64,000 bases of DNA from Streptomyces griseoviridis (GTDB lineage Bacteria > Actinomycetota > Actinomycetes > Streptomycetales > Streptomycetaceae), in assembly GCF_005222485.1 (NCBI RefSeq), contig NZ_CP029078.1, positions 8,805,501 to 8,869,500 on the forward strand. The letters run 5' to 3'. The notes under the pieces are model-generated. The model ran no database searches and was not told the DNA's origin. It worked only from the letters and a program-made list of their open reading frames with translations. The position numbers and the translations under genes were made by a program. Numbering within the stretch: the first letter of the stretch is position 1; each line of letters starts with the position of its first letter. This document shows, piece after piece, positions 52,299-60,493 of this stretch.

Positions 52299-55157
52299 AT
52301 GGTCCACACACCAGTACCGCGCCCCCCGCCCCGCGCGTCACGCGATGGCCGCGCCCTGTCGACCGCGGGTGAGCCGATTCTGTCCACCCGGTTCGACGTT
52401 CCCCCGGTCCCGCCGACCTTTGTCCGTAGAGGGCGGCTCCTGGAGCGGCTGGCGGACGGGGTGGCCGGGCCGTTGACGCTGGTGACCGGTCCCGCGGGGG
52501 CGGGCAAGACCCTGTGTGTCGCGGACTGGATCACCTCCACGCCGGTGCCGTGGCCCACCGTGTGGCTCACGATGGAACAGGGCGACACGTCCCCCGGCGC
52601 GTTCTGGGCGTATGTGATCGAGGCCATGCGCCATCACGGAGTCCCCACGCCCCCGGGCGTCGGGAACCCGACCCGCGCCGACGACATCGGCTCCCTGTCG
52701 CCGGCCCGTCTCGCCGCGCATCTGAACGGACGCGCCGGTCCCGTTCTCCTCGTGCTGGACGAGTTCGACCGGGCGTCCTCCCGGGAGGTCGCCGAGCAGG
52801 TGGAGTTCGTGCTGCGGCACGCCGGCCGGGGCCTGCGGCTGGTGCTGATCAGCCGCTCGGACCCGCTCCTGCCCCTGCATCGGTGGCGCGCGGCCGACGA
52901 GATCACGGAGATCCGCGCCCCCGACCTGGCGTTCCGTCCCGAGGAGACCAGCGCCCTCCTGCTGCGCCACGGCCTGAACCCCACGAACGAGACGGTGCGA
53001 CGGCTGGCCGGGCGCACCGAGGGGTGGGCGGCCGGGACACGGCTGTACGCCCTGGCCATGACGCGGAGCGACGATCCGGAGAGGTGCCTCGCCGACTTCG
53101 ACCCGGGACACGGCAGCGTCGCCGATTTCCTGCTCGCGGAGGTGCTGGCCGGGCAGTCGGCCGAGGCCCAGGAACTGCTGCTGAGGGCGAGCGTGCTGAC
53201 GCAGGTCCACCCCGGTCTGGCCGACGCGCTGACCGGCGGCCGGCGTGCCGAGGGCATCTTGGCGGAACTGGAACGGGCGAACGCCTTCGTGACCACCGTC
53301 GGGCGCTCCCGCTACCGCATCCATCCGCTGTTCGCGCAGGCCCTGCGGGCCCGGCTGCGCGACCGGCGGCCCGGTCTCGAACGGGAACTGCGGCACACGG
53401 CGGCCCGGTGGCTCTCCGAGGCCGGACACCTGGACGACGCCCTGCCCCAGGCCGCCGCCGCGGGCGACTGGGAGTGCGCCGCCGACCTCTTCGTCGGCTC
53501 ACTCGCCGTCGGACGGCTGCTCACGGACATCGACCCCGAGAGCCTGGACGCCGACCTGGCGCGCATGCCCCCTGACCTTCCTGGCGCGGCCCCCAGCCTG
53601 GTGCGGGCGGCCCGCCGTCTCGCACGGTACGACGTCGCCGCAGGGGTCGTTCATCTGCGGCGGGCGGAGGCGGAAATGCGGCGGGCGGAGGCGGAACTGC
53701 GGCGGCCCCAGAACGACGTGGCCGCGCGACTGACGCTGGCCCTGCTGCGTGTCCTGGCGAGCAGGCTGCTCGGCTCGGCGGACATGGCCGAAGCCGCCGC
53801 CCTGACCGCCGAGAGACTCGGACGCCTCCTGCCGGCCGAGCGGATGGCCGGCCACCCCGAACTGCCCGCCCTGCTGCTGTCCGACCTCGGCGCCGCCCAA
53901 CTGTGGGCCGGACGCCTTGACTTCGCGAGGAGAACTCTCTCGGCGGCGGTCGACCTCCCTGACCTTCCGGCGACAGCGGGCCCTCGGTACGAGGCCCTGG
54001 GCCGGATCGCGCTGATCGACTCGCTGCGCGGCCGGTACGGCGAAGCGGACGAGTCCGCCCGTGCCGCCACGCTCGTCGCCGAGCGAGCCGGTCTGCCGGT
54101 GGGCCGCCGCAGTGGTGTCGTCGCTCTCGTCCTCGCCGGTATCGCCGTCGAGCGTGACCAACTCGGCGCCGCACGGGCCCACTTGCGTCGAGCGGGCGCG
54201 TCGGCCGGGGCCGGAGGCGACCCGGTCGTCGCGTCGGGCATCGCGCTACTGAACTCCCGTCTTCTGCTCGCCGAAGGCGATCCGAGGGCCGCCCTGCGGG
54301 CGCTGTCCGAGGCCGACGGCCGCTCTCCCGCAGGGGTCCGCTCGCCCTGGGTGAATGAGCGCACGGCGCTGGCCGAAGCCACGGCGGACCTGGTGGGCGG
54401 AGATCCCGGGGCGGCGCTCCGGGCGCTGGACGCGACCACCGCCCGCAGCCCGGAGTGCGCCGCCGACAGAACGAGGTGCGCCGGCGACAGAACGGAGCGC
54501 GCCCCAGACAGCCCGGGATGCGCGGTCCTCAGCCCGGAGTGCGCCGTCGTCGCGGCCCGCGCGCACCTCGCGCTGGGGGATCACGCGTCCGCGCTCGCCC
54601 TCCTCGCCTCCCACCCCGTCGCGCCGGATGGGGGCCCCGCGCTCGTGGTGCGTGCCGTGCTGGCGCGAGCGGAGGTCGCGGAACGGCTCGGGGACACCCG
54701 GACGGCGCGGCACCTGGCCGTGCGCGCCCTCGATCTCGCCCGGCCCGAACAGCTGCGCCGCCCGTTCCTGGAGGCCGGCCCCTGGCTCGGCCGGGCCCTG
54801 CGCGGAAGCCGGATGCCGGCCGACGGCTGGCTCCCCGCGGCGACCGACGTCGCCCACCGCCGCGTCGGACAGCCCGACCCCGCCCGCCCTACCGAACCCG
54901 GCGCCGCCCGCCCTACCGAACCCGGCGCCGTCGGCCGCGCCGACGCCGTCCGTGCCGTCGTCGTCGAACCGCTCAGCAGGCGAGAGTGCGATGTCCTGCG
55001 GCAGGTGGCTCAGCTGAAGTCGACCGAGGAAGTCGCCGACGACCTGTTCCTGTCCGTCAACACAGTCAAGTCCCACCTCAAGAGCATCTTCCGCAAACTG
55101 GGCGCCAACCGCCGGGGAGAAGCCGTGCGCCGCGCCCAGGAACTGGACCTGCTCTGA
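52299..55157 (+). CDS. LAL-type (MalT-like) LuxR-family regulator
   Basis: About 952 residues. Near the N-terminus is the usual entry FDVPPVPPTFVRRGRLLERL and Walker A GPAGAGKT (64-71), then LLVLDEFDRAS as Walker B. A long TPR-like helical region follows, and the C-terminus is a LuxR helix-turn-helix (EPLSRRECDVLRQVAQLKST, then EEVADDLFLSVNTVKSHLKS). These are large ATP-dependent activators of polyketide or sugar genes. ATG 52299 is my choice; ATG 52134 would add 55 residues of Cys/Arg-rich low-complexity sequence. Within the protein, PARPTEPGA-type repeats occur shortly before the HTH. No target operon adjoins it. Confidence 0.85.
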   Translation: MVHTPVPRPPPRASRDGRALSTAGEPILSTRFDVPPVPPTFVRRGRLLERLADGVAGPLTLVTGPAGAGKTLCVADWITSTPVPWPTVWLTMEQGDTSPGAFWAYVIEAMRHHGVPTPPGVGNPTRADDIGSLSPARLAAHLNGRAGPVLLVLDEFDRASSREVAEQVEFVLRHAGRGLRLVLISRSDPLLPLHRWRAADEITEIRAPDLAFRPEETSALLLRHGLNPTNETVRRLAGRTEGWAAGTRLYALAMTRSDDPERCLADFDPGHGSVADFLLAEVLAGQSAEAQELLLRASVLTQVHPGLADALTGGRRAEGILAELERANAFVTTVGRSRYRIHPLFAQALRARLRDRRPGLERELRHTAARWLSEAGHLDDALPQAAAAGDWECAADLFVGSLAVGRLLTDIDPESLDADLARMPPDLPGAAPSLVRAARRLARYDVAAGVVHLRRAEAEMRRAEAELRRPQNDVAARLTLALLRVLASRLLGSADMAEAAALTAERLGRLLPAERMAGHPELPALLLSDLGAAQLWAGRLDFARRTLSAAVDLPDLPATAGPRYEALGRIALIDSLRGRYGEADESARAATLVAERAGLPVGRRSGVVALVLAGIAVERDQLGAARAHLRRAGASAGAGGDPVVASGIALLNSRLLLAEGDPRAALRALSEADGRSPAGVRSPWVNERTALAEATADLVGGDPGAALRALDATTARSPECAADRTRCAGDRTERAPDSPGCAVLSPECAVVAARAHLALGDHASALALLASHPVAPDGGPALVVRAVLARAEVAERLGDTRTARHLAVRALDLARPEQLRRPFLEAGPWLGRALRGSRMPADGWLPAATDVAHRRVGQPDPARPTEPGAARPTEPGAVGRADAVRAVVVEPLSRRECDVLRQVAQLKSTEEVADDLFLSVNTVKSHLKSIFRKLGANRRGEAVRRAQELDLL

Positions 55158-55257
55158 CTCCCCGTGTCAGCCTCTGTCTCCCCGTGCCAGCAAGGGCACT
55201 CCCGTGTCCCCGTACCGCCGCGGCTTTCCCTCCGCCGTCGGGACAGAGGACGGGCCC

Positions 55258-55677
55258 TCAGTGCAGAATCCTCTCCTTCGCGTGCGCGTACTCCGCCTCC
55301 GAGATGTCTCCGTGGGCCTTGAGATCGGCGAGCTTGGCCAGCTCGTCGAGGTCCCTCGGCGTCGTCCCAGAGGGTGCGCCGGTCCGGGCGGCGGACGCGG
55401 ACATCGCCTGGCGCAGCTCCGCGTCCCTGCGTGCCTCGCGTTCGCCCATCGCGCCGCCACGGGCGAGGACGTAGACGAACACGCCGAGGAAGGGCAGGCA
55501 CAGCACGCAGATGAGCCAGAGTGCCTTCTGCGGCCCGCCCATGGTGTGGTCACGGAAGATGTCGGCGACCACCCGGAACAGCAGGATGAACCACATGGTC
55601 GCGAGGGTGATGAACAGGACCGTCCAGAAAGCCCCCAGGACGGGGTAGTCGTACGCCAGGAACACAGGGCCGTTCAT
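55258..55677 (-). CDS. PLDc_N/SHOCT-domain membrane protein
   Basis: A 139-residue protein with two hydrophobic helices (GAFWTVLFITLATMWFILLF and ALWLICVLCLPFLGVFVYVL), the second matching the PLDc_N helix, and a C-terminal SHOCT motif (LDELAKLADLKAHGDISEAE, then YAHAKERIL). SHOCT proteins are small, often stress- or membrane-linked; function is unclear. ATG 55677. It lies 20 bases after the DUF2252 stop on the same strand, so the two may be an operon. Confidence 0.9.
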   Translation of the reverse strand: MNGPVFLAYDYPVLGAFWTVLFITLATMWFILLFRVVADIFRDHTMGGPQKALWLICVLCLPFLGVFVYVLARGGAMGEREARRDAELRQAMSASAARTGAPSGTTPRDLDELAKLADLKAHGDISEAEYAHAKERILH

Positions 55678-55697
55678 GACTCGCCTCCGGTCGCTCG

Positions 55698-57113
55698 TCA
55701 GGCCGCTCGGGCGCTGACCCGGCCGGCCGCGACCGAGTCGAGCAGCGCTTGGTGATCGTGTTCGTTCAGGTCGGCGTAGCGCTCGGCGAACCGGGCGAGC
55801 GCACGGTCGAAGACGTCACCGCGTCCCAGATAGGAGGCGATGGCGATCCGGTTCCCGGAGCGGGCGTGGGCCCGTGCGAGCGTCCCGCCGCAGACCTCGC
55901 CGAACGCCCGCATGGTGCGCGGTACTTGGCGGGAGGGCTGGGCGATGCCCTTCCAGTCGCGCAACTGCCGTACGTAGAAGTCCCGGTCGTGGCCGTCGGG
56001 CGCGTGCACGCGTTCCCAGCCGAGGAAGATGTCGCTGGCCGCCTGCATCAACCGCTGCCCCGCGACGACCCGTTGGCCCTGGGAGTCGTACTCGCTCGCG
56101 CCCGCGTAGGGGGCGAGGACCGACTCGTCGGCCTCCTTGGCCTGGAGCAGCAGCGGATCGTCGCCGTCCCTGCCGAGCAGCAGGATGATCCAGCAGCGGG
56201 TGCCGACACTGCCGACGCCGACCACCTTGCGCGCCATGTCGACCATGGTGAACTGCCGCAGCAGTCGCGCGTGGTCGGTGGAGAGGCTGCGCGCGTACCG
56301 CGACACCAGATCGTGGAACGTGTCCTCCAGCCGGCCTCTTTCGGGGGCCGGCAGCAGGTCGGCCGCCCGGACCAGGGTGGGCGGCACGGAGGCGATGCGC
56401 CGCTGCCCGTCGACGACCTCGGTGAGCTTCTCGAACGCCTGGAGGCTGTCGCGGGTGCGCGCCTTGTCCATGACGGCCGACAGCCGTCTGCTCTCCCGCC
56501 CCGGCAACTGCTCGGCGGCCACCGCCCGCAGCTGTTCGGCGCTGGCCTTCGCGTACCACACGTCGAGGTGGCGCATGGCGGCGTACTCCCGCATCCGCTC
56601 GCGGTAGGACCGCACGGCCGCGCGGACGATCGTCGCGCGTTCCGCGCGGCTGAAGCCGTTCTCGCGGCCCGCGATGACCAGGCTGGCGGCGAGCCGTTTG
56701 ACGTCCCACTCCCACGGTCCCGGCAGGGTCTCGTCGAAGTCGTTGATGTCGAACAGCAGGTGGCGCTCCGGTGAGGCCAGCAGCCTGAAGTTGAGCAGGT
56801 GCGCGTCACCGCAGAGCTGGACGCGCAGCCCCGAGTCCGGGGTGGTGGCCAGGTCGCCCGCCATGATCGCGGCGGCGCCCCGGTAGAAGCGGAACGGGGA
56901 CTCCGACATGCGTCCGTAGCGGATCGGGATCAGGTCCTGGACGCGGCTGGCGGACTGCTTCTCGATGACGTCGACGGGGTCCGTCCGGGTCCCGGAGGGC
57001 TCGAAGTCGCCGTGCGCGGAGCGGGGGACCCGGGCCCGCACCGCCTTGCCGAGGGCGGCGCTCTCGTCCGGGGAGAGGCGCTCGTGCGGTGTGGTCGCTC
57101 GGTGCGTGGTCAC
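55698..57113 (-). CDS. DUF2252-domain protein
   Basis: A 471-residue cytoplasmic protein of the DUF2252 family, which has a kinase-like fold. Conserved parts are PIRYGRMSESPFRFYRGAAA, QLCGDAHLLNFRLL, LLFDINDFDETLPGPWEWDV and TRCWIILLLGRDGDDPLLLQ, followed by GQRVVAGQRLMQAASDIFLG. The G-D-x-H-x-x-N and D-F-D motifs resemble aminoglycoside-phosphotransferase-type catalytic elements. GTG 57113 follows AGGAGG by 7 bases; the frame opens further upstream without support. Activity is unknown. Confidence 0.9.
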   Translation of the reverse strand: MTTHRATTPHERLSPDESAALGKAVRARVPRSAHGDFEPSGTRTDPVDVIEKQSASRVQDLIPIRYGRMSESPFRFYRGAAAIMAGDLATTPDSGLRVQLCGDAHLLNFRLLASPERHLLFDINDFDETLPGPWEWDVKRLAASLVIAGRENGFSRAERATIVRAAVRSYRERMREYAAMRHLDVWYAKASAEQLRAVAAEQLPGRESRRLSAVMDKARTRDSLQAFEKLTEVVDGQRRIASVPPTLVRAADLLPAPERGRLEDTFHDLVSRYARSLSTDHARLLRQFTMVDMARKVVGVGSVGTRCWIILLLGRDGDDPLLLQAKEADESVLAPYAGASEYDSQGQRVVAGQRLMQAASDIFLGWERVHAPDGHDRDFYVRQLRDWKGIAQPSRQVPRTMRAFGEVCGGTLARAHARSGNRIAIASYLGRGDVFDRALARFAERYADLNEHDHQALLDSVAAGRVSARAA

Positions 57114-57487
57114 GACAGGACCTCCTCGCCACGCGCCCCGGTACCACCGGGGCACCCACGTCGAACTTCACACCTGCCGAGGCGGACCGCGTCACCCGTA
57201 GCGGGTGACCCTCGGCTCCGCGCCGGCGCCCGCCCCGACGCGCGAGATGCCCCCACGCGCGCGACGCCTCTGACCTCCGCCCTGGCGCCCCTGGCGTCCG
57301 CCCCGGCGCCGCACCGCTTTCCGCGGCCCCCCTCCCGCCGGTCGTCGTCCGGCGGGAGGGGGAGGGAAGGGATTCGCCCGCGCGCCGCCGGCCGGGTCCC
57401 AGGCCGACCTGCTGCTCGCCCCCGAGCGTGAGATCCGCCCGCGCGCTGCCGACCGGGCCCCGGGTGGCGTACGGGTGCGGGTGCGGG
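57114..57487. other. Non-coding interval with strong hairpin
   Basis: No gene is supported. It contains the DUF2252 promoter side on the right of 57113, C/G-rich tracts and the hairpin at 57328-57362 that terminates the PIG-L gene transcribed toward it. Confidence 0.5.
57328..57362 (-). terminator. Hairpin terminator after PIG-L gene
   Basis: A perfect 14-bp stem (CCCCCTCCCGCCGG paired with its complement) closes a 7-base loop TCGTCGT. It lies about 125 bases downstream of the stop of the minus-strand deacetylase gene. No T-tract follows, as is common for actinomycete terminators. Confidence 0.6.
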
Positions 57488-58321
57488 TCAGCGCAGTCCG
57501 GCGAAGAGATCGGTCTCGGGTACGTCCGCGCCGGTGGTGTCCCGCACCCGCACGAAGGTCTCGACGCCCATGAACTCCGCGAACCTCTCCTTGCCCATCT
57601 TGAGGAAGAAGATGTTCTCGCCCTGGCTGGCGTGCGCGGCCAGCGCGTCGAACTTCTGACCGCTGAACGGCGTGGTGTCCACCCAGGTGGTGACCTCGTC
57701 GTCCGGCAGGCCGATCTCGGCCAGCGCGGCGGCCTCGGCGGGATCCATCTCCGGCATGTCCTCGTTGAACTCGCGCATCGCCTCGCCGAACCGCTGCATC
57801 TGCGAGTGGGGCATCGTCGTCCAGTACACCTTCGGGGTCGACGCGACCTTCTCCAGCGCCGCCATCGTGATGCGGTGCGCCTGGATGTGGTCGGGGTGCC
57901 CGTAGAAGCCGTTCTCGTCATAGGTGACGACCACGTCGGGCCGGTAGCGCAGCATGAGGTCGGCGAGCCGGGCGGCGGCTTCCTCCACGGGGGTCCGCCA
58001 GAAGGAGCCGGGAGCGTCGTTGCTCGCCCAGCCCATCATTCCGGAGTCGGCGTAGTCCAGCGTCTCCAGGTCGCTGATCTTGAGCACGGCACAGCTCGCC
58101 TCCAGTTCCTGGCGGCGCATCACGGCGACGGCGGCCGGATCGTGGCCCGCCTCGCCGGGCTTGACCCCTCCGGGGCCGTCGCCGCAACCGCCGTCGGTAC
58201 AGGTCACCAGGACCGTGCGGATGCCCTCGGCCGCGTACCGCGCGAGGATCCCCCCGGTTCCGGTGGCCTCGTCGTCGGGGTGGGCGTGCACGGCCATCAG
58301 CGTCAAGGGTCGGTCAGCCAT
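57488..58321 (-). CDS. PIG-L/LmbE-family deacetylase (MshB/Mca-like)
   Basis: A 277-residue zinc-dependent deacetylase. The metal motif is AVHAHPDDEATGTGG and the second His site is NGFYGHPDHIQAHRI, as in MshB and mycothiol S-conjugate amidase. The segment between (CTDGGCGDGPGG) differs from what I recall of typical Mca, so a mycothiol role is possible but not certain; other family members deacetylate sugars of glycopeptides. ATG 58321 with AGGAGG upstream. Confidence 0.85.
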   Translation of the reverse strand: MADRPLTLMAVHAHPDDEATGTGGILARYAAEGIRTVLVTCTDGGCGDGPGGVKPGEAGHDPAAVAVMRRQELEASCAVLKISDLETLDYADSGMMGWASNDAPGSFWRTPVEEAAARLADLMLRYRPDVVVTYDENGFYGHPDHIQAHRITMAALEKVASTPKVYWTTMPHSQMQRFGEAMREFNEDMPEMDPAEAAALAEIGLPDDEVTTWVDTTPFSGQKFDALAAHASQGENIFFLKMGKERFAEFMGVETFVRVRDTTGADVPETDLFAGLR

Positions 58322-58460
58322 GAGGCGGTCCTCCTGCGGAGACAAGGTGAGAAAAGGGAATCCCGCCGGTCGGTCCACCGGCGCGAGAGAGCACCGCTGG
58401 ATTTTACGTTTCGGGCGCCGAACTCTCCGCATCCCCTTCCCGGCCCCTGCCGCCCGGCCG

Positions 58461-58516
58461 GTGGTGCCCGGCCAGTGATGCCCGGCCAGTGATGCCCGGC
58501 CGGTGGTGCCCGGGGG
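58461..58516. repeat. Four tandem 14-base repeats
   Basis: Units GTG[AG]TGCCCGGCC[AG] start at 58461, 58475, 58489 and 58503 (last unit with changed 3' end). They lie between the luciferase-like oxidoreductase stop (58527) and the deacetylase gene. Probably slippage-derived; no function assigned. Confidence 0.8.
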
Positions 58517-58526
58517 CCCGGCTCAC

Positions 58527-59573
58527 TCACGTGACCGCCCTGAGCGCGGGCACGGGCGGCTGCGCGGGCCGCCAGCCGAGTTCGGGCGCGATCAGGTGGC
58601 GGACGTCGTACAGGATCTGCTCGTACTCCTCGCGGTGGAACTCGTACGGCAGCTCAAGGCGCAGCTCAGGCACCCGTGCGACGACCGGGTCCGCGGCCAG
58701 ACGCTCCAGGATCTGCTCGGCCGTGCCGACCAGGTCCGGTGCGAACAGCGTCCGTTTCGGTCCCTGCGGCGCCAGGGTGCGCTCGTGCCTGCCCTTCGCG
58801 TACGCGCGGTAGCGGGCGCGGGTGGCCGCGTCGGCGGTGTCGAAGGGCACGATGACCCGGCCCAGCGCCGTCCTCGTCCGCCTGCCCGCGGCGAGCGTGT
58901 CCTCGTACGCGGTCAGCAGGTCCAGCTGAGCCGTGGTGAAGTCGTCCGTCCGCTCACCGGAGACGACGTTGCCCGTCAGCAGGTTCAGTCCCTGGCCGGC
59001 CGCCCAGCGGACCGAACGCAGGCTGCCGCCGCCGTACCAGACCCGGTCCGCGAGACCGGCCGCGTACGGCTGAAGCCGTGGCCGCTGGGTGGTGCCGGGT
59101 GAGTGGATCACGGTGTCAGGGCCGCCGAGGTAGTCACCGCGCAGATGGCCGACGACCTTGGCCACCCGGCCGTACGACAGGTCGAAGGAGCGCCACTCCC
59201 CGTCGTGCACGAGGTCGCCGAGCAGCTCGGCGTGCGGCATGCCGGTGCTCAAGCCGACCTGGAGCCTGCCCTGCGACAGGACGTCGGCCAGGGACAGGTC
59301 CTCGGCCAGCCGGAACGGGTTCTCGTAGCCGATGGGGATGACGGCGGTGCCCAGTTCGACGCGCCGGGTCCGCTGCCCGGCCGCCGCGAGGAGCACCGCG
59401 GCGGAACCCACCCCGTGCTCCAGGTGCCGCTGCCGTATCCAGGCGCCGTCGAAGCCCAACCGCTCCCCGAACTCGAAGAGTTGGAGGGTCTCCTCCAGGC
59501 CCGGACCCGGGTCGTCGTCGAGGAAGTTGCCCGGGGTGAGAAAGGCCAGCGAGGTGATGGTGGGTCCGGTCAT
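58527..59573 (-). CDS. Luciferase-like (LLM class) flavin-dependent oxidoreductase
   Basis: A 348-residue member of the bacterial luciferase superfamily. Family parts are FLTPGNFLDDDPGPGLEETL, FGERLGFDGAWIRQRHLEHG, RRVELGTAVIPIGYENPFRL and LSQGRLQVGLSTG. The ligand may be FMN or F420; I cannot tell. ATG 59573. A leader peptide of the R-H-I-D-L type is encoded 308 bases upstream on the same strand, which suggests sulfur-linked control. Confidence 0.88.
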   Translation of the reverse strand: MTGPTITSLAFLTPGNFLDDDPGPGLEETLQLFEFGERLGFDGAWIRQRHLEHGVGSAAVLLAAAGQRTRRVELGTAVIPIGYENPFRLAEDLSLADVLSQGRLQVGLSTGMPHAELLGDLVHDGEWRSFDLSYGRVAKVVGHLRGDYLGGPDTVIHSPGTTQRPRLQPYAAGLADRVWYGGGSLRSVRWAAGQGLNLLTGNVVSGERTDDFTTAQLDLLTAYEDTLAAGRRTRTALGRVIVPFDTADAATRARYRAYAKGRHERTLAPQGPKRTLFAPDLVGTAEQILERLAADPVVARVPELRLELPYEFHREEYEQILYDVRHLIAPELGWRPAQPPVPALRAVT

Positions 59574-59881
59574 GTGGGGTGTCCTCAGGTCGTGGTGTAC
59601 CCGGGCGGCCCGCGGCGCGGTGGCCGCCGGAAGGCGGGGGACCGGCGGCGCACGGGGGCGAACGGGACGTCGGGGATGCCGGTTTCGGCGGGCGAGGGGG
59701 AGTGGTCCGCGTGTGTCGGCGGGAGCCGGAACGGGTGCGGGAGCGGTGGTGATGGAGGACCGGCCGGGAACAGGGTGACGGCCTCGGCTCCCGGCTCCTG
59801 GCTCCCGGCGCCGGTCCTCGGGACGCGGCCCGGTCGGCCGGGCGTCGGCGGGTCCGCTGCGGCGCGACCGACCGGGAAGGG
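59574..59881. other. Leader region between leader peptide and LLM gene
   Basis: Non-coding stretch on the minus strand between the leader-peptide stop and the LLM start. It contains GGCTCCCGGCTCCTGGCTCCC repeats near 59785-59810. If the leader acts by attenuation, alternative hairpins should lie here; none was resolved by eye. Confidence 0.4.
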
Positions 59882-60016
59882 TCAGCCGTTCGACGAAGGG
59901 AAGCCCTGACAGAGGCAGTTGGCGACGAGACGCAGATCGATGTGGCGTCGACGCGCGAGGCGGGAGAATACCACCGCGTCCGCCACCGAGGGACTCAGGT
60001 CGCCGCCGCGCAGCAT
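59882..60016 (-). CDS. Putative leader peptide (R-R-H-I-D-L-R-L-V-A-N-C-L-C)
   Basis: A 44-residue peptide containing ARRRHIDLRLVANCLCQGF, with two Cys in the core. ATG 60016 is preceded by AAGGGG. It belongs to the same leader-peptide type as those at 13549 and 60237 and is upstream of the LLM oxidoreductase on the minus strand. The first 20 residues are variable. Confidence 0.75.
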   Translation of the reverse strand: MLRGGDLSPSVADAVVFSRLARRRHIDLRLVANCLCQGFPSSNG

Positions 60017-60236
60017 GCTGATCCCCTTCGTGTCGGCCCCGGACTGACAGTCGCTGCCGGTCCCGACCTTACGGAGCGCTGCCGCCGACCGTCAATGCCG
60101 TCCAGGGGCGTCGGCGGCCGAAGGCCCAGGCCGCGAGCCGTTGTTGGCGCGACCCCGACCGGCTACCGTCAGAGTGATCACAGCGGGTCGGCGACAGCGC
60201 CCTCCCGGCCGCTGCGACGACGGTGAGGTGACGCGC
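60017..60236. promoter_or_regulatory. Divergent promoter region between two leader peptides
   Basis: Two leader-peptide genes point away from each other across this 220-base gap, so it must hold both promoters. No clear operator dyad was found by eye. A shared sulfur-responsive regulator could act here. Confidence 0.45.
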
Positions 60237-60377
60237 GTGCGGGCACGGTGCTCCTCGGAGCGCGACCGTCGTGCGCCGTCCCACGACCGCGCCTTCGCGG
60301 GGGCCGTCGCCCGACGCCACATCGACCTGCTCCGGGTCAGCAGCGCCCTCTGTCCGCGGTACCCCGCCGGCCGCTGA
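60237..60377 (+). CDS. Putative leader peptide (R-R-H-I-D-L-L-R-V-S-S-A-L-C)
   Basis: A 46-residue basic peptide beginning MRAR and containing ARRHIDLLRVSSALC, nearly the same core as the 13549 peptide. GTG 60237 follows GAGG with 6 bases between; GTG 60228 is an alternative. It lies 116 bases upstream of the MFS gene. Both related peptides share the MRAR start, so they are recent paralogues. Confidence 0.78.
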   Translation: MRARCSSERDRRAPSHDRAFAGAVARRHIDLLRVSSALCPRYPAGR

Positions 60378-60493
60378 GCCCACCCGCACACCCCCGCGCC
60401 GCCCCTCGCGCGCCGTGTGCGCCGTGCGGCCCCGTGCCGGCGACCGCCGTGTCCCGCGCCCTCGCGCCCCCGCACGTCCGACGGAGGATCACC

